Source: Elusimicrobiaceae bacterium
GTDB taxonomy: Bacteria > Elusimicrobiota > Elusimicrobia > Elusimicrobiales > Elusimicrobiaceae
Direction of reading: 5' to 3'
Length of the DNA stretch: 37,479 bases
NCBI GenBank assembly: GCA_017501565.1
Contig: JAFVWP010000135.1
Coordinates: 1-37,479, forward strand
The notes beneath the pieces are model-generated. The model saw only the letters and a program-made list of their open reading frames with translations. It did not search any database and was not told the origin of the DNA. The position numbers and the translations under genes are program-made. This document shows positions 1-8,030 of this stretch, piece after piece (position 1 is the first letter of the stretch; each line of letters starts with the position of its first letter).

Positions 1-2
1 AC

Positions 3-701
3 GGAGAAAAAGACAAATATCCGCAAGTGCCGACCTTGAAAGAAATGACCCAAAAAGCCATTGAGCTTTTAAGCCAAAATGAAAAAGGTTTTATATTGAT
101 GGTAGAAGCGGGAAAAATTGATTGGGCCGCGCACAACAACGAAGCCGGGCCTACTTTGTGGGAAATGCTTAATTTGGACGAAACCTTGGCCTATGTGTGG
201 GATTTTGCCAAAAAAGACGGCAAAACTTTGGTTTATTTAAATGCAGATCATGACACGGGCACTCCGGTTTTTCATTACCGCTCTTTAGACGCCGATAAAG
301 TAAAATTAAAAAATGATGCCGGGGAGCGTTTATATAACGGACGTATGGATTATGTAAATTTCCAATATTATCAAAAAATGCTCAAACACAAAGAAATGTT
401 GTATTTCTCTTACGGCAATTTTAAGGCTTTGCCCGCCAAAGAGCAAACCGCCGAAAAATTACAAGAAATTTGCAATAAAGTTTTGGGCGAAGAGATGGAT
501 TTGAACTTAAACGGAGAAATCCCGGATTATGCGACCCTGATGAAAAAAGTGAATGATGCTTATGGCATGGTTTGGGCCACCACCAACCATTCGGGCGCCG
601 TTTTGTTGGGGGTTGCTTACGGGCCGGGAAGCGGGCTGTTTGAAGGGGTCTATCACAATTCCGATTTAAAAGAAAAATTTGAAAAAGCCTTGGATTTATA
701 A
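3..701 (+). CDS. Alkaline phosphatase, C-terminal part (5' end outside window)
   Basis: The frame is open to the left edge of the window, so this is the C-terminal end of a longer gene; the GTG at 27 is internal. The visible part matches the PhoA-type alkaline phosphatase family, which hydrolyses phosphate monoesters in the periplasm using two zinc ions and a magnesium ion. Metal-binding signatures are present in the family order: an E-x(4)-D-x(3)-H segment in MVEAGKIDWAAH, the DH pair in NADHDTG, and the His of TNHSGA followed by AYGPGS. The catalytic Ser and the expected signal peptide would lie upstream of the window. The gene ends 17 nt before the ftsX-like gene and occupies the place where ftsE often sits. 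Family assignment is secure; the exact substrate cannot be read. Confidence 0.85.
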   Translation, partial: GEKDKYPQVPTLKEMTQKAIELLSQNEKGFILMVEAGKIDWAAHNNEAGPTLWEMLNLDETLAYVWDFAKKDGKTLVYLNADHDTGTPVFHYRSLDADKVKLKNDAGERLYNGRMDYVNFQYYQKMLKHKEMLYFSYGNFKALPAKEQTAEKLQEICNKVLGEEMDLNLNGEIPDYATLMKKVNDAYGMVWATTNHSGAVLLGVAYGPGSGLFEGVYHNSDLKEKFEKALDL

Positions 702-718
702 ACCAAAAAGGAAAGGAT

Positions 719-1504
719 ATGGACGATTTTTTACAAGAAAAACCTAAGAAAAAAAAGGCGGCCGGGGCGGTGTTTCACGGCTACCGCCGATTGTTTGCAT
801 TGGTGTTTGCTATTGCGGTTTTGTGGCAGGCGGTCAGCTTTTTGCAATTGCAGCTGTCCTCTTACCATAAACAGCTGGTGAAGGAATTTAAAGTTGTTTT
901 GGCGGTAAAAGGTGTTTTGAATAATGCAGCCTTGAAAGAATTAGGCGAAAGCTTGAACCAAAAAGAAGATGTTTCTTCGGTAAAATTGTTTGCGCCGCAA
1001 GACGGCCTTGCCGTTTTGAAGAAAAAAAATCCGCGCTTGGCAGAGTCTTTGGTAGCGTTGGGGCATGAACAAATGCCGGCTTATTTTGAATTGACATTGG
1101 CGCATCAGGCGCTTAATAATGTCCGTTCTTTTGCGCAGAATTTATCGGCTGAATATCCACAACTTTCCGTCAAATATTCCGCTATTCAGGCGGAAATGGC
1201 CTTTTTAAGCGGATTGTGTGTGCGTATTTTGAATCTGGCACTTATTTTTGCTTTGGTTTTATTTTTTGCTTTTATGTTTATGGTAGAGGCTTATCCCATG
1301 CGGGGCAAAACTCACGTCGGCGGTGCGGTGGTATCTAGTTTGTTGGCGGGGGGATTGTCTTTTGTATTTTTCCTGGTATTGGCCTATCCTACGGGGTTTT
1401 TGGTGCCGGCTTTACAGCATTTTACGACGATAGAGCGGCAACTTTCTATTTTAATTTTTAGCGGACTTTTGGGTTGGACTTTAGGAAAATGGCAAAAATT
1501 CTAG
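719..1504 (+). CDS. ftsX: FtsX-like cell-division ABC transporter permease
   Basis: The 261-residue product has the FtsX layout: a short basic cytoplasmic N-terminus, TM1 at about 23-46, an extracytoplasmic domain at about 50-160, then three TM segments at about 165-190, 200-230 and 240-258. The extracytoplasmic domain has the family pattern (beta strand VVLAV, helix, EDVSSV strand, a helix with AVLKKKNP, then MPAYFELTL). FtsX works with the ATPase FtsE to activate peptidoglycan hydrolases through EnvC-like proteins, and the next gene is EnvC-like, which supports the call. No FtsE gene is adjacent. The start at 719 follows an AAGGAAAGG ribosome-binding site. The 3' end overlaps the next gene by 16 nt, implying translational coupling. 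Overall identity is weak, as usual for FtsX. Confidence 0.75.
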   Translation: MDDFLQEKPKKKKAAGAVFHGYRRLFALVFAIAVLWQAVSFLQLQLSSYHKQLVKEFKVVLAVKGVLNNAALKELGESLNQKEDVSSVKLFAPQDGLAVLKKKNPRLAESLVALGHEQMPAYFELTLAHQALNNVRSFAQNLSAEYPQLSVKYSAIQAEMAFLSGLCVRILNLALIFALVLFFAFMFMVEAYPMRGKTHVGGAVVSSLLAGGLSFVFFLVLAYPTGFLVPALQHFTTIERQLSILIFSGLLGWTLGKWQKF

Positions 1505-2685
1505 CATTTTGTTTGGTGTGTTTGTTTTCGTGTTCGGCTCTGTATGCACAGGCCGAATCGGAAGCGGCACGCAAACAGGAGCTGGAAAAATTAAAAAAAC
1601 AGACGGCGCAGAAACAAGCGGAATTAAAAAAATACCGCGACCAGGAAAAAGCCATTTCCAAGGAAGTTTCCGCTTTGCAAAACCGAAAAGCACAAGTAAT
1701 CCGTGAAAAAAATAAATTGGAGTCAGACATAGATTATGTGGAAAAAACCATTTTATCTACGGAAGACAAACGCGAAGCCTTAGAGCGCAGTATGCCTATG
1801 TGGCGCGGGGTATTGGCGGAAGAAATTGCCTATTATTATTTGACCGGAAATTGTGGGACTTGCCCGGGGGGCGTGTCTTTGGAAGAAGAAATTTTTGCCG
1901 AACGCGCTTTGATGCAAAAAGCAGCCTTTGCCGTAGCTTTGCAAGAAGAAAACCACGCCGCCAAGCAAAAAATATATGATTTTGAAAAAAGAAATAAAAA
2001 ATTAATGGCGCAAAGTTCGCAGATAGAGCAACGCGAAAAAGTCATTACGACCAATTTTTTAAAAAAACAACAGGATTTAAAATTAACCAAACGCAAAGCC
2101 GATGCCATTCGCAAAGAAATCAACGAATTGAACAAATCCGCCAAAGCGTTGGACGATTTGTTGGCCAAGTTTGAGCGCAAACGTAAAGAAGCGGCCAAAA
2201 AACAAGCCCAAGCCCAGAATAAGGCCAAAAAGGGTGCGGGCGCCAAAGAGACGACGTCTATTGCCAAAATTGATTTGCCGAAAAATTCTTTGCCGTGGCC
2301 GGTGCAAGGCAAGGTCATCAGCAAATTTGGCAAAGAATACCGCCAAGATTTAAATACATGGATTTTCCGCGATGGTATTAAAATTGCGGCCAAAGCCGGC
2401 GAAGACGTAAAAGTGGTGGCGGCAGGTGACGTGATTTATGCCGGGCCTTTCCGCTCTTACGGAAACGTCGTGATTGTGGACCATGGCAAAGGTTTCTTCA
2501 GTATTTACGGATTTTTAAGCGAAATTACCGCTGCTGTCGGTACAAAGCTGACGCAAGGCGCTCCTTTGGGTAAGGCGGGCTTAGATACACAACAAAAATC
2601 CGGCACCGGGCGTTATGCCGTTTATTTTGAAACGCGCCAAGGGGCTACCGCTGTTAACCCGATGAATTGGCTGCAAAAAATTTAA
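1489..2685 (+). CDS. envC: EnvC-like murein hydrolase activator, degenerate LytM/M23 domain
   Basis: The product of about 398 residues has a signal peptide (MAKILAFCLVCLFSCSALYAQ), a long Lys/Glu-rich coiled coil at about 25-255 and a C-terminal LytM (peptidase M23) fold at about 275-395. This is the EnvC arrangement, in which the protein activates periplasmic amidases at the septum under FtsEX control. The zinc ligands of active M23 enzymes are replaced: the first motif reads FRDGIKIA instead of H-x-G-x-D, the second has YGFLS where active enzymes have a His before LS, and the third reads VYFETR instead of LHFE. It is therefore probably an activator and not an enzyme. I chose ATG 1489 over the in-frame TTG at 1474 because it follows AGGAAA and begins the signal peptide directly. 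It overlaps the end of ftsX. Confidence 0.85.
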   Translation: MAKILAFCLVCLFSCSALYAQAESEAARKQELEKLKKQTAQKQAELKKYRDQEKAISKEVSALQNRKAQVIREKNKLESDIDYVEKTILSTEDKREALERSMPMWRGVLAEEIAYYYLTGNCGTCPGGVSLEEEIFAERALMQKAAFAVALQEENHAAKQKIYDFEKRNKKLMAQSSQIEQREKVITTNFLKKQQDLKLTKRKADAIRKEINELNKSAKALDDLLAKFERKRKEAAKKQAQAQNKAKKGAGAKETTSIAKIDLPKNSLPWPVQGKVISKFGKEYRQDLNTWIFRDGIKIAAKAGEDVKVVAAGDVIYAGPFRSYGNVVIVDHGKGFFSIYGFLSEITAAVGTKLTQGAPLGKAGLDTQQKSGTGRYAVYFETRQGATAVNPMNWLQKI

Positions 2686-2715
2686 TATTTTTGTGTTGGA
2701 TAAAGAGGGATATTT

Positions 2716-4062
2716 ATGAAGAAAAATAAATCAACGAAGATAGCCGCTTGGTTTGCGGTTATATTTTTTGTGGGCACTTTATTCCCGTATGCGTATGCCG
2801 CGGTAGATAATGGGCTGAAACAATTGCGCACATTGGTTACGGTGATAGAATATGTTAAAGAAAATTATGTAGAAACGACCGATACCGATAAATTGGTAGA
2901 AGGGGCTATTCGCGGCGTGGTGAATGAGTTGGACGATTTTTCGCAATATTTGGCCCCCAAAGAATACAAGGCTTTGCAAAATGATACACAGGGGCATTTT
3001 GGCGGATTGGGGATTCGTTTGGCTAAGGTGGACGGCTATGTAACCATTATGAGCCCCATGCCCAATACGCCGGCCTACCGGGCTATGGTGATGCCGGGCG
3101 ACCGGGTGCTATTTGTAGATGACCAAGATTTAAAAGGTATGGAATTGGACGAAGCGGTGGAATTGATGCGCGGTCCGGTGGGCAGTAAAGTAAAAGTAAC
3201 GCTGAGCCGCAAAGATGAGAAAACAGGTAAGTACAAGACTTTGCCCGATTTTAATTTCAAGCGCGAAAGAATTGTGCCGGAAGTGGTTTATTACAGAATG
3301 TTACCCGAAAAAGTGGGATACATTTATTTGGTGGATTTCTCAGGCCACAGCACCGAAGAAGTCAAAAAAGCATTGAAAGAATTAAACAAGCAGGGCATGA
3401 AATCTTTGATTTTGGATTTGCGTTTTAATCCGGGCGGCTTGTTAAACGGCGCAGCGGAAATTGCCAAGATTTTTATGGGCGATCATAAGATGATTGTATA
3501 TACCAAAGGCCGCAAACAAGAATATTATCAGGAATTAAAAACAGGGCTCAAGGCCGATTATCCGGACTTGCCTTTGCTGCTGTTGATTAACCAGGGCTCT
3601 GCCAGTGCCAGCGAAATTGTGGCGGGCGCTTTGCAAGATAATAACAGGGCCGTTGTGGTGGGCCAACGCAGCTTTGGCAAAGCCAGCGTACAACAGGTGA
3701 TGCCGTTGGAAGGCGGCGCCGGCTTGCGTTTAACCATTGCCAAATATTACACCCCTAATGGGCGTCTGATTCACCGCGATTACCGCGATAAATCCAAGGC
3801 AGACGAAGGCGGTATCGTGCCGGACGTAGAAGTAAAAGTAGAGCCGAAAGAGGAAGCCAAGGTATTTATGCAGTATAATAATGTAATATACACACCCGGT
3901 CAAGATGCGCCTAAAATGGAATTTACGGAAAAAGACCCGGTGTTGGATAAAGCTTTGGAAATTATCAAAGAAGGACCGGAAAAAATAATGGCTCAAAAAG
4001 CAGCAGCCCAAAAGAACGAAACACAGCAAACTGAAAGCGAAGGTCAAAAAAACGATAAATAA
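2716..4062 (+). CDS. ctpA: Carboxy-terminal processing protease (S41 family)
   Basis: The 448-residue product starts with a signal peptide or anchor at about 8-29, followed by the N-terminal S41 helical segment (YVKENYVETTDTDKL, DDFSQYLAP), a PDZ domain at about 90-170 with GLGIRL and MPGDRV, and the S41 protease core at about 195-355. The catalytic dyad is visible: Ser297 in GSASASEI and Lys322 in RSFGKASVQ, 25 residues apart as in characterised Ctp proteases. The last 60 residues are polar and Gln/Lys-rich. These periplasmic proteases trim C-termini and often control peptidoglycan hydrolases. The gene follows the envC-like gene by 30 nt, the common envC-ctp order, and is 2 nt from tsaD. Catalytic residues are intact. 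Confidence 0.93.
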   Translation: MKKNKSTKIAAWFAVIFFVGTLFPYAYAAVDNGLKQLRTLVTVIEYVKENYVETTDTDKLVEGAIRGVVNELDDFSQYLAPKEYKALQNDTQGHFGGLGIRLAKVDGYVTIMSPMPNTPAYRAMVMPGDRVLFVDDQDLKGMELDEAVELMRGPVGSKVKVTLSRKDEKTGKYKTLPDFNFKRERIVPEVVYYRMLPEKVGYIYLVDFSGHSTEEVKKALKELNKQGMKSLILDLRFNPGGLLNGAAEIAKIFMGDHKMIVYTKGRKQEYYQELKTGLKADYPDLPLLLLINQGSASASEIVAGALQDNNRAVVVGQRSFGKASVQQVMPLEGGAGLRLTIAKYYTPNGRLIHRDYRDKSKADEGGIVPDVEVKVEPKEEAKVFMQYNNVIYTPGQDAPKMEFTEKDPVLDKALEIIKEGPEKIMAQKAAAQKNETQQTESEGQKNDK

Positions 4063-4064
4063 GT

Positions 4065-5087
4065 ATGAAAAAAGATTTTACGATTTTAGGCATTGAAAGC
4101 ACTTGTGATGAAACTTCCGCCGCTTTGTTGGTGGGGGGGAAGAAATTGCTGAGCAATGTGGTCTATTCACAAATTGAAGAACATAAAAAATATCATGGGG
4201 TTGTGCCGGAGTTGGCCAGCCGTGCGCACGCGGCTAAAATTGCGGCTGTCATTGCACAGGCTTTGGACGGAAAACAGATTGATTGTGTGGCATTTGCCCA
4301 TGGGCCCGGTTTGCCGGGCGGGTTGATGGTAGGGCGTGTGGCGGCAGAGACCCTTGCAAATTTTACCAATACCCCTATAATAGGTATTAATCATTTGGAA
4401 GGGCATTTGTTCGCTTGCGAGTTTGAAGACGGCGAAGTGAAAAAGCCGTTATCGTTTCCTCTGGTGGCGTTGATTGTATCCGGCGGGCATACCGAGCTTT
4501 GGTATGTGAAAGGTTACGGCGATTATAAAGTATTAGGCCGCACGCGCGATGATGCCGCCGGGGAAGCTTTTGACAAAGTAGCCAAACTTTTGGGCTTGCC
4601 TTATCCGGGCGGGCCGCAAGTTTCGGCGCAGGCTTTAAAAGGGAAAAGAGATGCTATTGATTTTCCGCGCCCTTTACTGCCGGGAACGTGGGAATTTTCA
4701 TTTAGCGGGATTAAGACGTCGGTCAGTTATTATTTAAAAGACCACCCGAACGTGAACGTACCGGACGTGTGTGCCAGCTTTGAGCAGGCGGTTTGCGAAA
4801 CATTGGTGAAAAAGACGATGTTAGCCGCTGATAAATATAAAGTAAAACATATTGCCGTCGGCGGCGGAGTGGCTGCCAATACGCTCTTACGCGAACTGAT
4901 GAACCAAGCCGCGCAGAAACGCGGGATTACCACGCATTTTGTACCGCGGAATATGTCTTCGGACAATGCGGCCATGATTGCGCTGGCGGCTTGGAAAAAG
5001 TTAGAACACGCCGGGGAAAAAGCCTCGGAAAAAAAGTGGAATATTAATATCAACCCGAACTTAAAAGTAAAAAATTGGGGGAAATGA
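4065..5087 (+). CDS. tsaD: tRNA N6-threonylcarbamoyladenosine transferase TsaD
   Basis: TsaD transfers the threonylcarbamoyl group to A37 of ANN-decoding tRNAs together with TsaB and TsaE in the cytoplasm. The 340-residue length is normal. Signatures in order: GIESTCDETSAAL at the N-terminus (ASKHA nucleotide-binding fold), VPELASRAH, AFAHGPGLPGGLMVG, the metal-binding pair H110 and H114 in NHLEGH, VSGGHTEL, a phosphate loop around DDAAGEAFDKVAKLLGLPYPGG, the AVGGGVAAN loop and a late SSDNAAMIA motif. The start at 4065 lies 2 nt after the ctpA stop. No tsaB or tsaE is visible nearby. This is the most secure housekeeping call in the window. Confidence 0.97.
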   Translation: MKKDFTILGIESTCDETSAALLVGGKKLLSNVVYSQIEEHKKYHGVVPELASRAHAAKIAAVIAQALDGKQIDCVAFAHGPGLPGGLMVGRVAAETLANFTNTPIIGINHLEGHLFACEFEDGEVKKPLSFPLVALIVSGGHTELWYVKGYGDYKVLGRTRDDAAGEAFDKVAKLLGLPYPGGPQVSAQALKGKRDAIDFPRPLLPGTWEFSFSGIKTSVSYYLKDHPNVNVPDVCASFEQAVCETLVKKTMLAADKYKVKHIAVGGGVAANTLLRELMNQAAQKRGITTHFVPRNMSSDNAAMIALAAWKKLEHAGEKASEKKWNININPNLKVKNWGK

Positions 5088-5091
5088 TTAA

Positions 5092-6297
5092 ATGATTTTG
5101 TGGGTAATGCCGGATAGCGGCGCAAAGACCAAAGCCAATTATCAAAAGCTGGTGGAACGATTTCAAAAAGAGTATCCCAAAGCGCAAGTGCAAGTGCAAG
5201 TGTTGACGCGTAACGTTTTGTGGAAAAAAATCTTTATGATGCGCAATCCCGCCGCCGGGGAAACCATACCGGATTTATTGCAAATCCCGCATTATTGGAC
5301 GGCTTTGATGACCCGCGCCGGCGTGGCTGAAAATCTGTCTAAATTAGACCCCGGTCTTTCCCTTTCTTCTACGTTGTATCCGCTTCGTCCGCATTGTTAT
5401 AAACCGGGCACCAAAGATTTATATTCTTATCCCTGGTGGTTTGACATGAGTGCTTTGCACTATCGCGCCGACCACTTAAAATTTGTAACCAAAAATCCGC
5501 AAGAAGAGCTTTCCACTTGGCAAGGATTGTTGGACGTGTGCGAACGTTTAGCCGGGCATTTTAAAGATGTGGAAGGATACTACCCGATGCAAAACGGAGA
5601 TTGGCGCGGTTCTCTGTCCACCCGCAGTACGTTTATGGAAGTGTGGGGCCGCGGAGCGGATTTGTTTACCCCGGATTTGACGGATACGCTTATTCACACG
5701 GCGCCGTTTAAACAGGGCGTGAAAGATTATATTGAGTTAGCATTAAAAGAGTATATGCCCATTTTGCGCGAACGCGGCAGTTTGGGTACGATGTTGACCG
5801 GTAAAGCAAGTATGTTGCTTTCCCGCAAGCAAGGCATCAGCAGTTTTGAAGGGCGCGGCGGTGCCCGCGTAAAAACCTTGCCGGTCCCCCGCACCGGCGA
5901 TCAACCCCAGGCTTATCTTTCAGGTATGAACTTGGTGATTAATGCCGCCGGAAAAGACAAAGAAACCGCCTTGGAATTTATCAAATGGAGCGCAAGGGCA
6001 GATAATCAGGTGCTTTATGCCACGATGATGGACGTGTTCCCCGCGTTTGAAGACAGCTTTGAGCAATTTATTTTTTCTTCTTCGCAACGCTTGCAAACCT
6101 ATTCCGGCATTTTGGCTTCGGCCCGCACCTTACCCAATATTACCATTACGGGGACCGTGATTGAAATTTTAAATAAAATTTTCGCCGTCAGTGCCACCCA
6201 AATTGTGGAAGGGCGTTTTACGCAAGCAAGCTTGGATATAGAGCTAGACAGAGCCGCTAAAGAAGTGCAATATTTGCTCTCGCTCTACGAGGGATAA
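5092..6297 (+). CDS. Extracellular solute-binding protein family 1 fold, but without a signal peptide
   Basis: The 401-residue product looks like a family 1 (sugar-type) ABC solute-binding protein: a first strand ILWVMP, then the helix NYQKLVERFQKEYP, strand VQVQVQVL, PDLLQIPHYW, a hinge region near YSYPWWFDMSALHYRAD, and a late helix EFIKWSARADNQ. The protein starts directly at the first strand, and an in-frame TAA lies immediately before ATG 5092, so no secretion signal can be added upstream. It should therefore be cytoplasmic, unlike normal binding proteins. No permease or ATPase gene is adjacent. The next gene, a GAF-GAF-GGDEF protein, begins 3 nt after the stop, suggesting a joint sensory role (inference). 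The ligand is unknown; aromatic residues in the cleft (PHYW, PWWF) would suit a carbohydrate. Confidence 0.75.
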   Translation: MILWVMPDSGAKTKANYQKLVERFQKEYPKAQVQVQVLTRNVLWKKIFMMRNPAAGETIPDLLQIPHYWTALMTRAGVAENLSKLDPGLSLSSTLYPLRPHCYKPGTKDLYSYPWWFDMSALHYRADHLKFVTKNPQEELSTWQGLLDVCERLAGHFKDVEGYYPMQNGDWRGSLSTRSTFMEVWGRGADLFTPDLTDTLIHTAPFKQGVKDYIELALKEYMPILRERGSLGTMLTGKASMLLSRKQGISSFEGRGGARVKTLPVPRTGDQPQAYLSGMNLVINAAGKDKETALEFIKWSARADNQVLYATMMDVFPAFEDSFEQFIFSSSQRLQTYSGILASARTLPNITITGTVIEILNKIFAVSATQIVEGRFTQASLDIELDRAAKEVQYLLSLYEG

Positions 6298-6300
6298 TAT

Positions 6301-7800
6301 ATGTTTGATAAAGAAGCGTTTACCCTTTTTAAATTTTCTAAAAAATTAAACCAATCTTTCCAAAACCGGCGCGAGCTTTTGGATTGTGCTTTGCCGGCCT
6401 TGCGGGATTTGTTTAAATTGGACCGCGTGTATTTTTTCAATTGGCAGCAGGAGCGCGCACTTCTTTCTTTGAATATGATGTGCAAGAAAGAATATTGTAT
6501 GGATATGCAAGAAGATATATCCGTCTTGAGCGAGCCGGACTTTTTGAAAACTTTATTGCGTGACGGCATTGCCGATTCTACGGACTTAAACTATCCCGCC
6601 GTTTATGTGCTTTTACGTTGGAAAAAACCCAATATGATTTTGGAAGGGGACGAAGTGCGCCACGTGATGAAAAACAGCGTGGGGGTGTTGCGCTTAGAAC
6701 GTTTCCGCAAAAACCGCTTGTTTACGGAAGCGGAAAAGAAAATGATTAAGCGCGTGGCGGAGGAAATCTCTCACAATTTGACCAATACCGAAGTGGACCA
6801 GGCCAAAAACCAACGCTTAAATATTTCTACTGCTTTGAATGATTTGGCCACCATTTTTGCTTCTTCCTTGCGCTTGACGGACGGCTTGGAGCTGATTTTG
6901 AAAGGAGTGCAAAAATATTTCCGCTTTGACCGCGTGCGCCTGTATCAGACCAATTACGACGGCACCAAAATTAAAAGTATTTTAGGTATTGACATTTCCG
7001 GTCAAGTAGCCCGCCAAACCGGTGAAGATTTGCCCGAAGACGAGCGCAGCTTGCTAAAAGAAATTTTTAACAGCGGGGCCACCTATCGTACCATCAATAA
7101 TGTGGTCTATATTCCGTTAAAAGTACAGCGCAATAAAGTGGGTTTTTTAACGTTTGACAATTTACTTTCTCGGCGACGTATTGATTATTTGGACTTTGTT
7201 TCTTTGAAACAATTTTCCAGCCAGATTGCTTTGGCCATAGATAATGCTTCTTTGTTTGAGCGCGTACAGGAATTGTCCAATTACGATGAGCTGACCAAAC
7301 TGCCGGTACGCCGTTTCTTCAGCGAAAAGTTTGCCGAAGAAATTTATCGTTCCAAACGTTTTGATTTGATTTTGTCTATCATTGTGCTGGATATTGACTT
7401 GTTTAAACAAATCAATGATACCTACGGGCACCAAATCGGGGATTGGGCCTTGAAAGAAGTCAGCCGCGTGATCCGCACCAGCTTGCGCCAGACGGATTTC
7501 CCTTGCCGGTACGGGGGGGACGAAATGGTGATTATGTTGCCCCGCACCAATGACGAAGAAGCCAAAATTATTGCCAAACGCTTAAAAGAGCGCATTAATG
7601 ATATTGCCATTCCCAGCCGTTATACCGACGGAGAACGCATTACCTTGAGCATCAGCCAGGGCATTGCTTCCTTTCCGCAAGACGGCGCTAATGCAACGGA
7701 ATTGTTTGAAAAGGCTGATAAAGCTTTGTATTGGGTTAAAGACGGCCGCCGCGGTACTTTTGCCGTTTATCGCGAAGTGGCGGAAGAAGTAGAGCCGTAG
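6301..7800 (+). CDS. GAF-GAF-GGDEF diguanylate cyclase
   Basis: The 499-residue product has no signal peptide or TM segment. Two GAF-like sensory domains occupy about 15-165 and 175-325; each ends with strands typical of GAF (GVLRLERF, VGFLTFDNLL). A GGDEF domain follows at about 335-495. The active-site motif is GGDEM at residues 405-409, with Met for the usual Phe; the metal-binding Asp is retained in VLDIDLFKQINDTYGH. The product-inhibition I-site RQTD lies exactly five residues before the motif. It probably makes cyclic di-GMP from two GTP and is subject to feedback inhibition. It is likely translated with the upstream binding-protein gene. Cyclic di-GMP commonly controls adhesion and pili, which fits the large surface protein and Tad locus downstream (inference). 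Confidence 0.92.
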   Translation: MFDKEAFTLFKFSKKLNQSFQNRRELLDCALPALRDLFKLDRVYFFNWQQERALLSLNMMCKKEYCMDMQEDISVLSEPDFLKTLLRDGIADSTDLNYPAVYVLLRWKKPNMILEGDEVRHVMKNSVGVLRLERFRKNRLFTEAEKKMIKRVAEEISHNLTNTEVDQAKNQRLNISTALNDLATIFASSLRLTDGLELILKGVQKYFRFDRVRLYQTNYDGTKIKSILGIDISGQVARQTGEDLPEDERSLLKEIFNSGATYRTINNVVYIPLKVQRNKVGFLTFDNLLSRRRIDYLDFVSLKQFSSQIALAIDNASLFERVQELSNYDELTKLPVRRFFSEKFAEEIYRSKRFDLILSIIVLDIDLFKQINDTYGHQIGDWALKEVSRVIRTSLRQTDFPCRYGGDEMVIMLPRTNDEEAKIIAKRLKERINDIAIPSRYTDGERITLSISQGIASFPQDGANATELFEKADKALYWVKDGRRGTFAVYREVAEEVEP

Positions 7801-7885
7801 AGCTTTTTGTATAGAGAAAAAAACATTTTTTCAGATGATTTCTTTTTTAAAATAGTTGTTGACGTAAAAAAAGAATGAAAAAGAG

Positions 7886-7914
7886 TTGACAAGTTGCGCA
7901 AAAGTTGTAAAAAT
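7886..7914 (+). promoter_or_regulatory. Probable sigma-70 type promoter upstream of the giant secreted protein gene
   Basis: A perfect -35 box TTGACA lies at 7886-7891. About 16-17 nt downstream is an A-rich candidate -10 at 7908-7914 (TAAAAAT), preceded by TG. The location, about 115 nt before the start codon at 8031 in a 230-nt gap, is suitable. The -35 is strong and the -10 only partial, so the -10 assignment is tentative. No convincing terminator was seen between 7801 and 7885. Confidence 0.5.
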
Positions 7915-7924
7915 TTAAGAGTAA

Positions 7925-7986
7925 GTACGTCGCGCGCCTTTTTAAAATAATTAAAAATAAAAGGCCCCGGCGGTTTTTAGTCGTAC
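7925..7986 (+). other. Foldable 5' leader of the giant secreted protein gene
   Basis: Nested complementary arms can form one long interrupted hairpin: GTACG 7925-7929 with CGTAC 7982-7986, CGC 7933-7935 with GCG 7970-7972, and GCCTTTT 7936-7942 with AAAAGGC 7959-7965. It lies between the candidate promoter and the start codon and has no terminal T-run, so it is not a normal intrinsic terminator. It matches no riboswitch class that I recognise. Confidence 0.4.
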
Positions 7987-8030
7987 AAAGATTTGCAAAA
8001 TTAAGACGAGAATAGGATATAAAACGAGAT

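Noticed and set aside
1474-1488. TTG start five codons upstream for the EnvC-like gene
   Set aside because: ATG 1489 follows AGGAAA and starts the signal peptide immediately, whereas the TTG lacks a ribosome-binding site at a usable distance.
5183-5206. Short tandem repeat of CAAGTG
   Set aside because: It encodes alternating Gln-Val in a beta strand of the binding-protein fold; three copies within a gene are explained by the coding sequence.
7801-7885. AT-rich runs resembling a terminator after the cyclase gene
   Set aside because: No GC-containing stem precedes the T-runs, so an intrinsic terminator is not supported.
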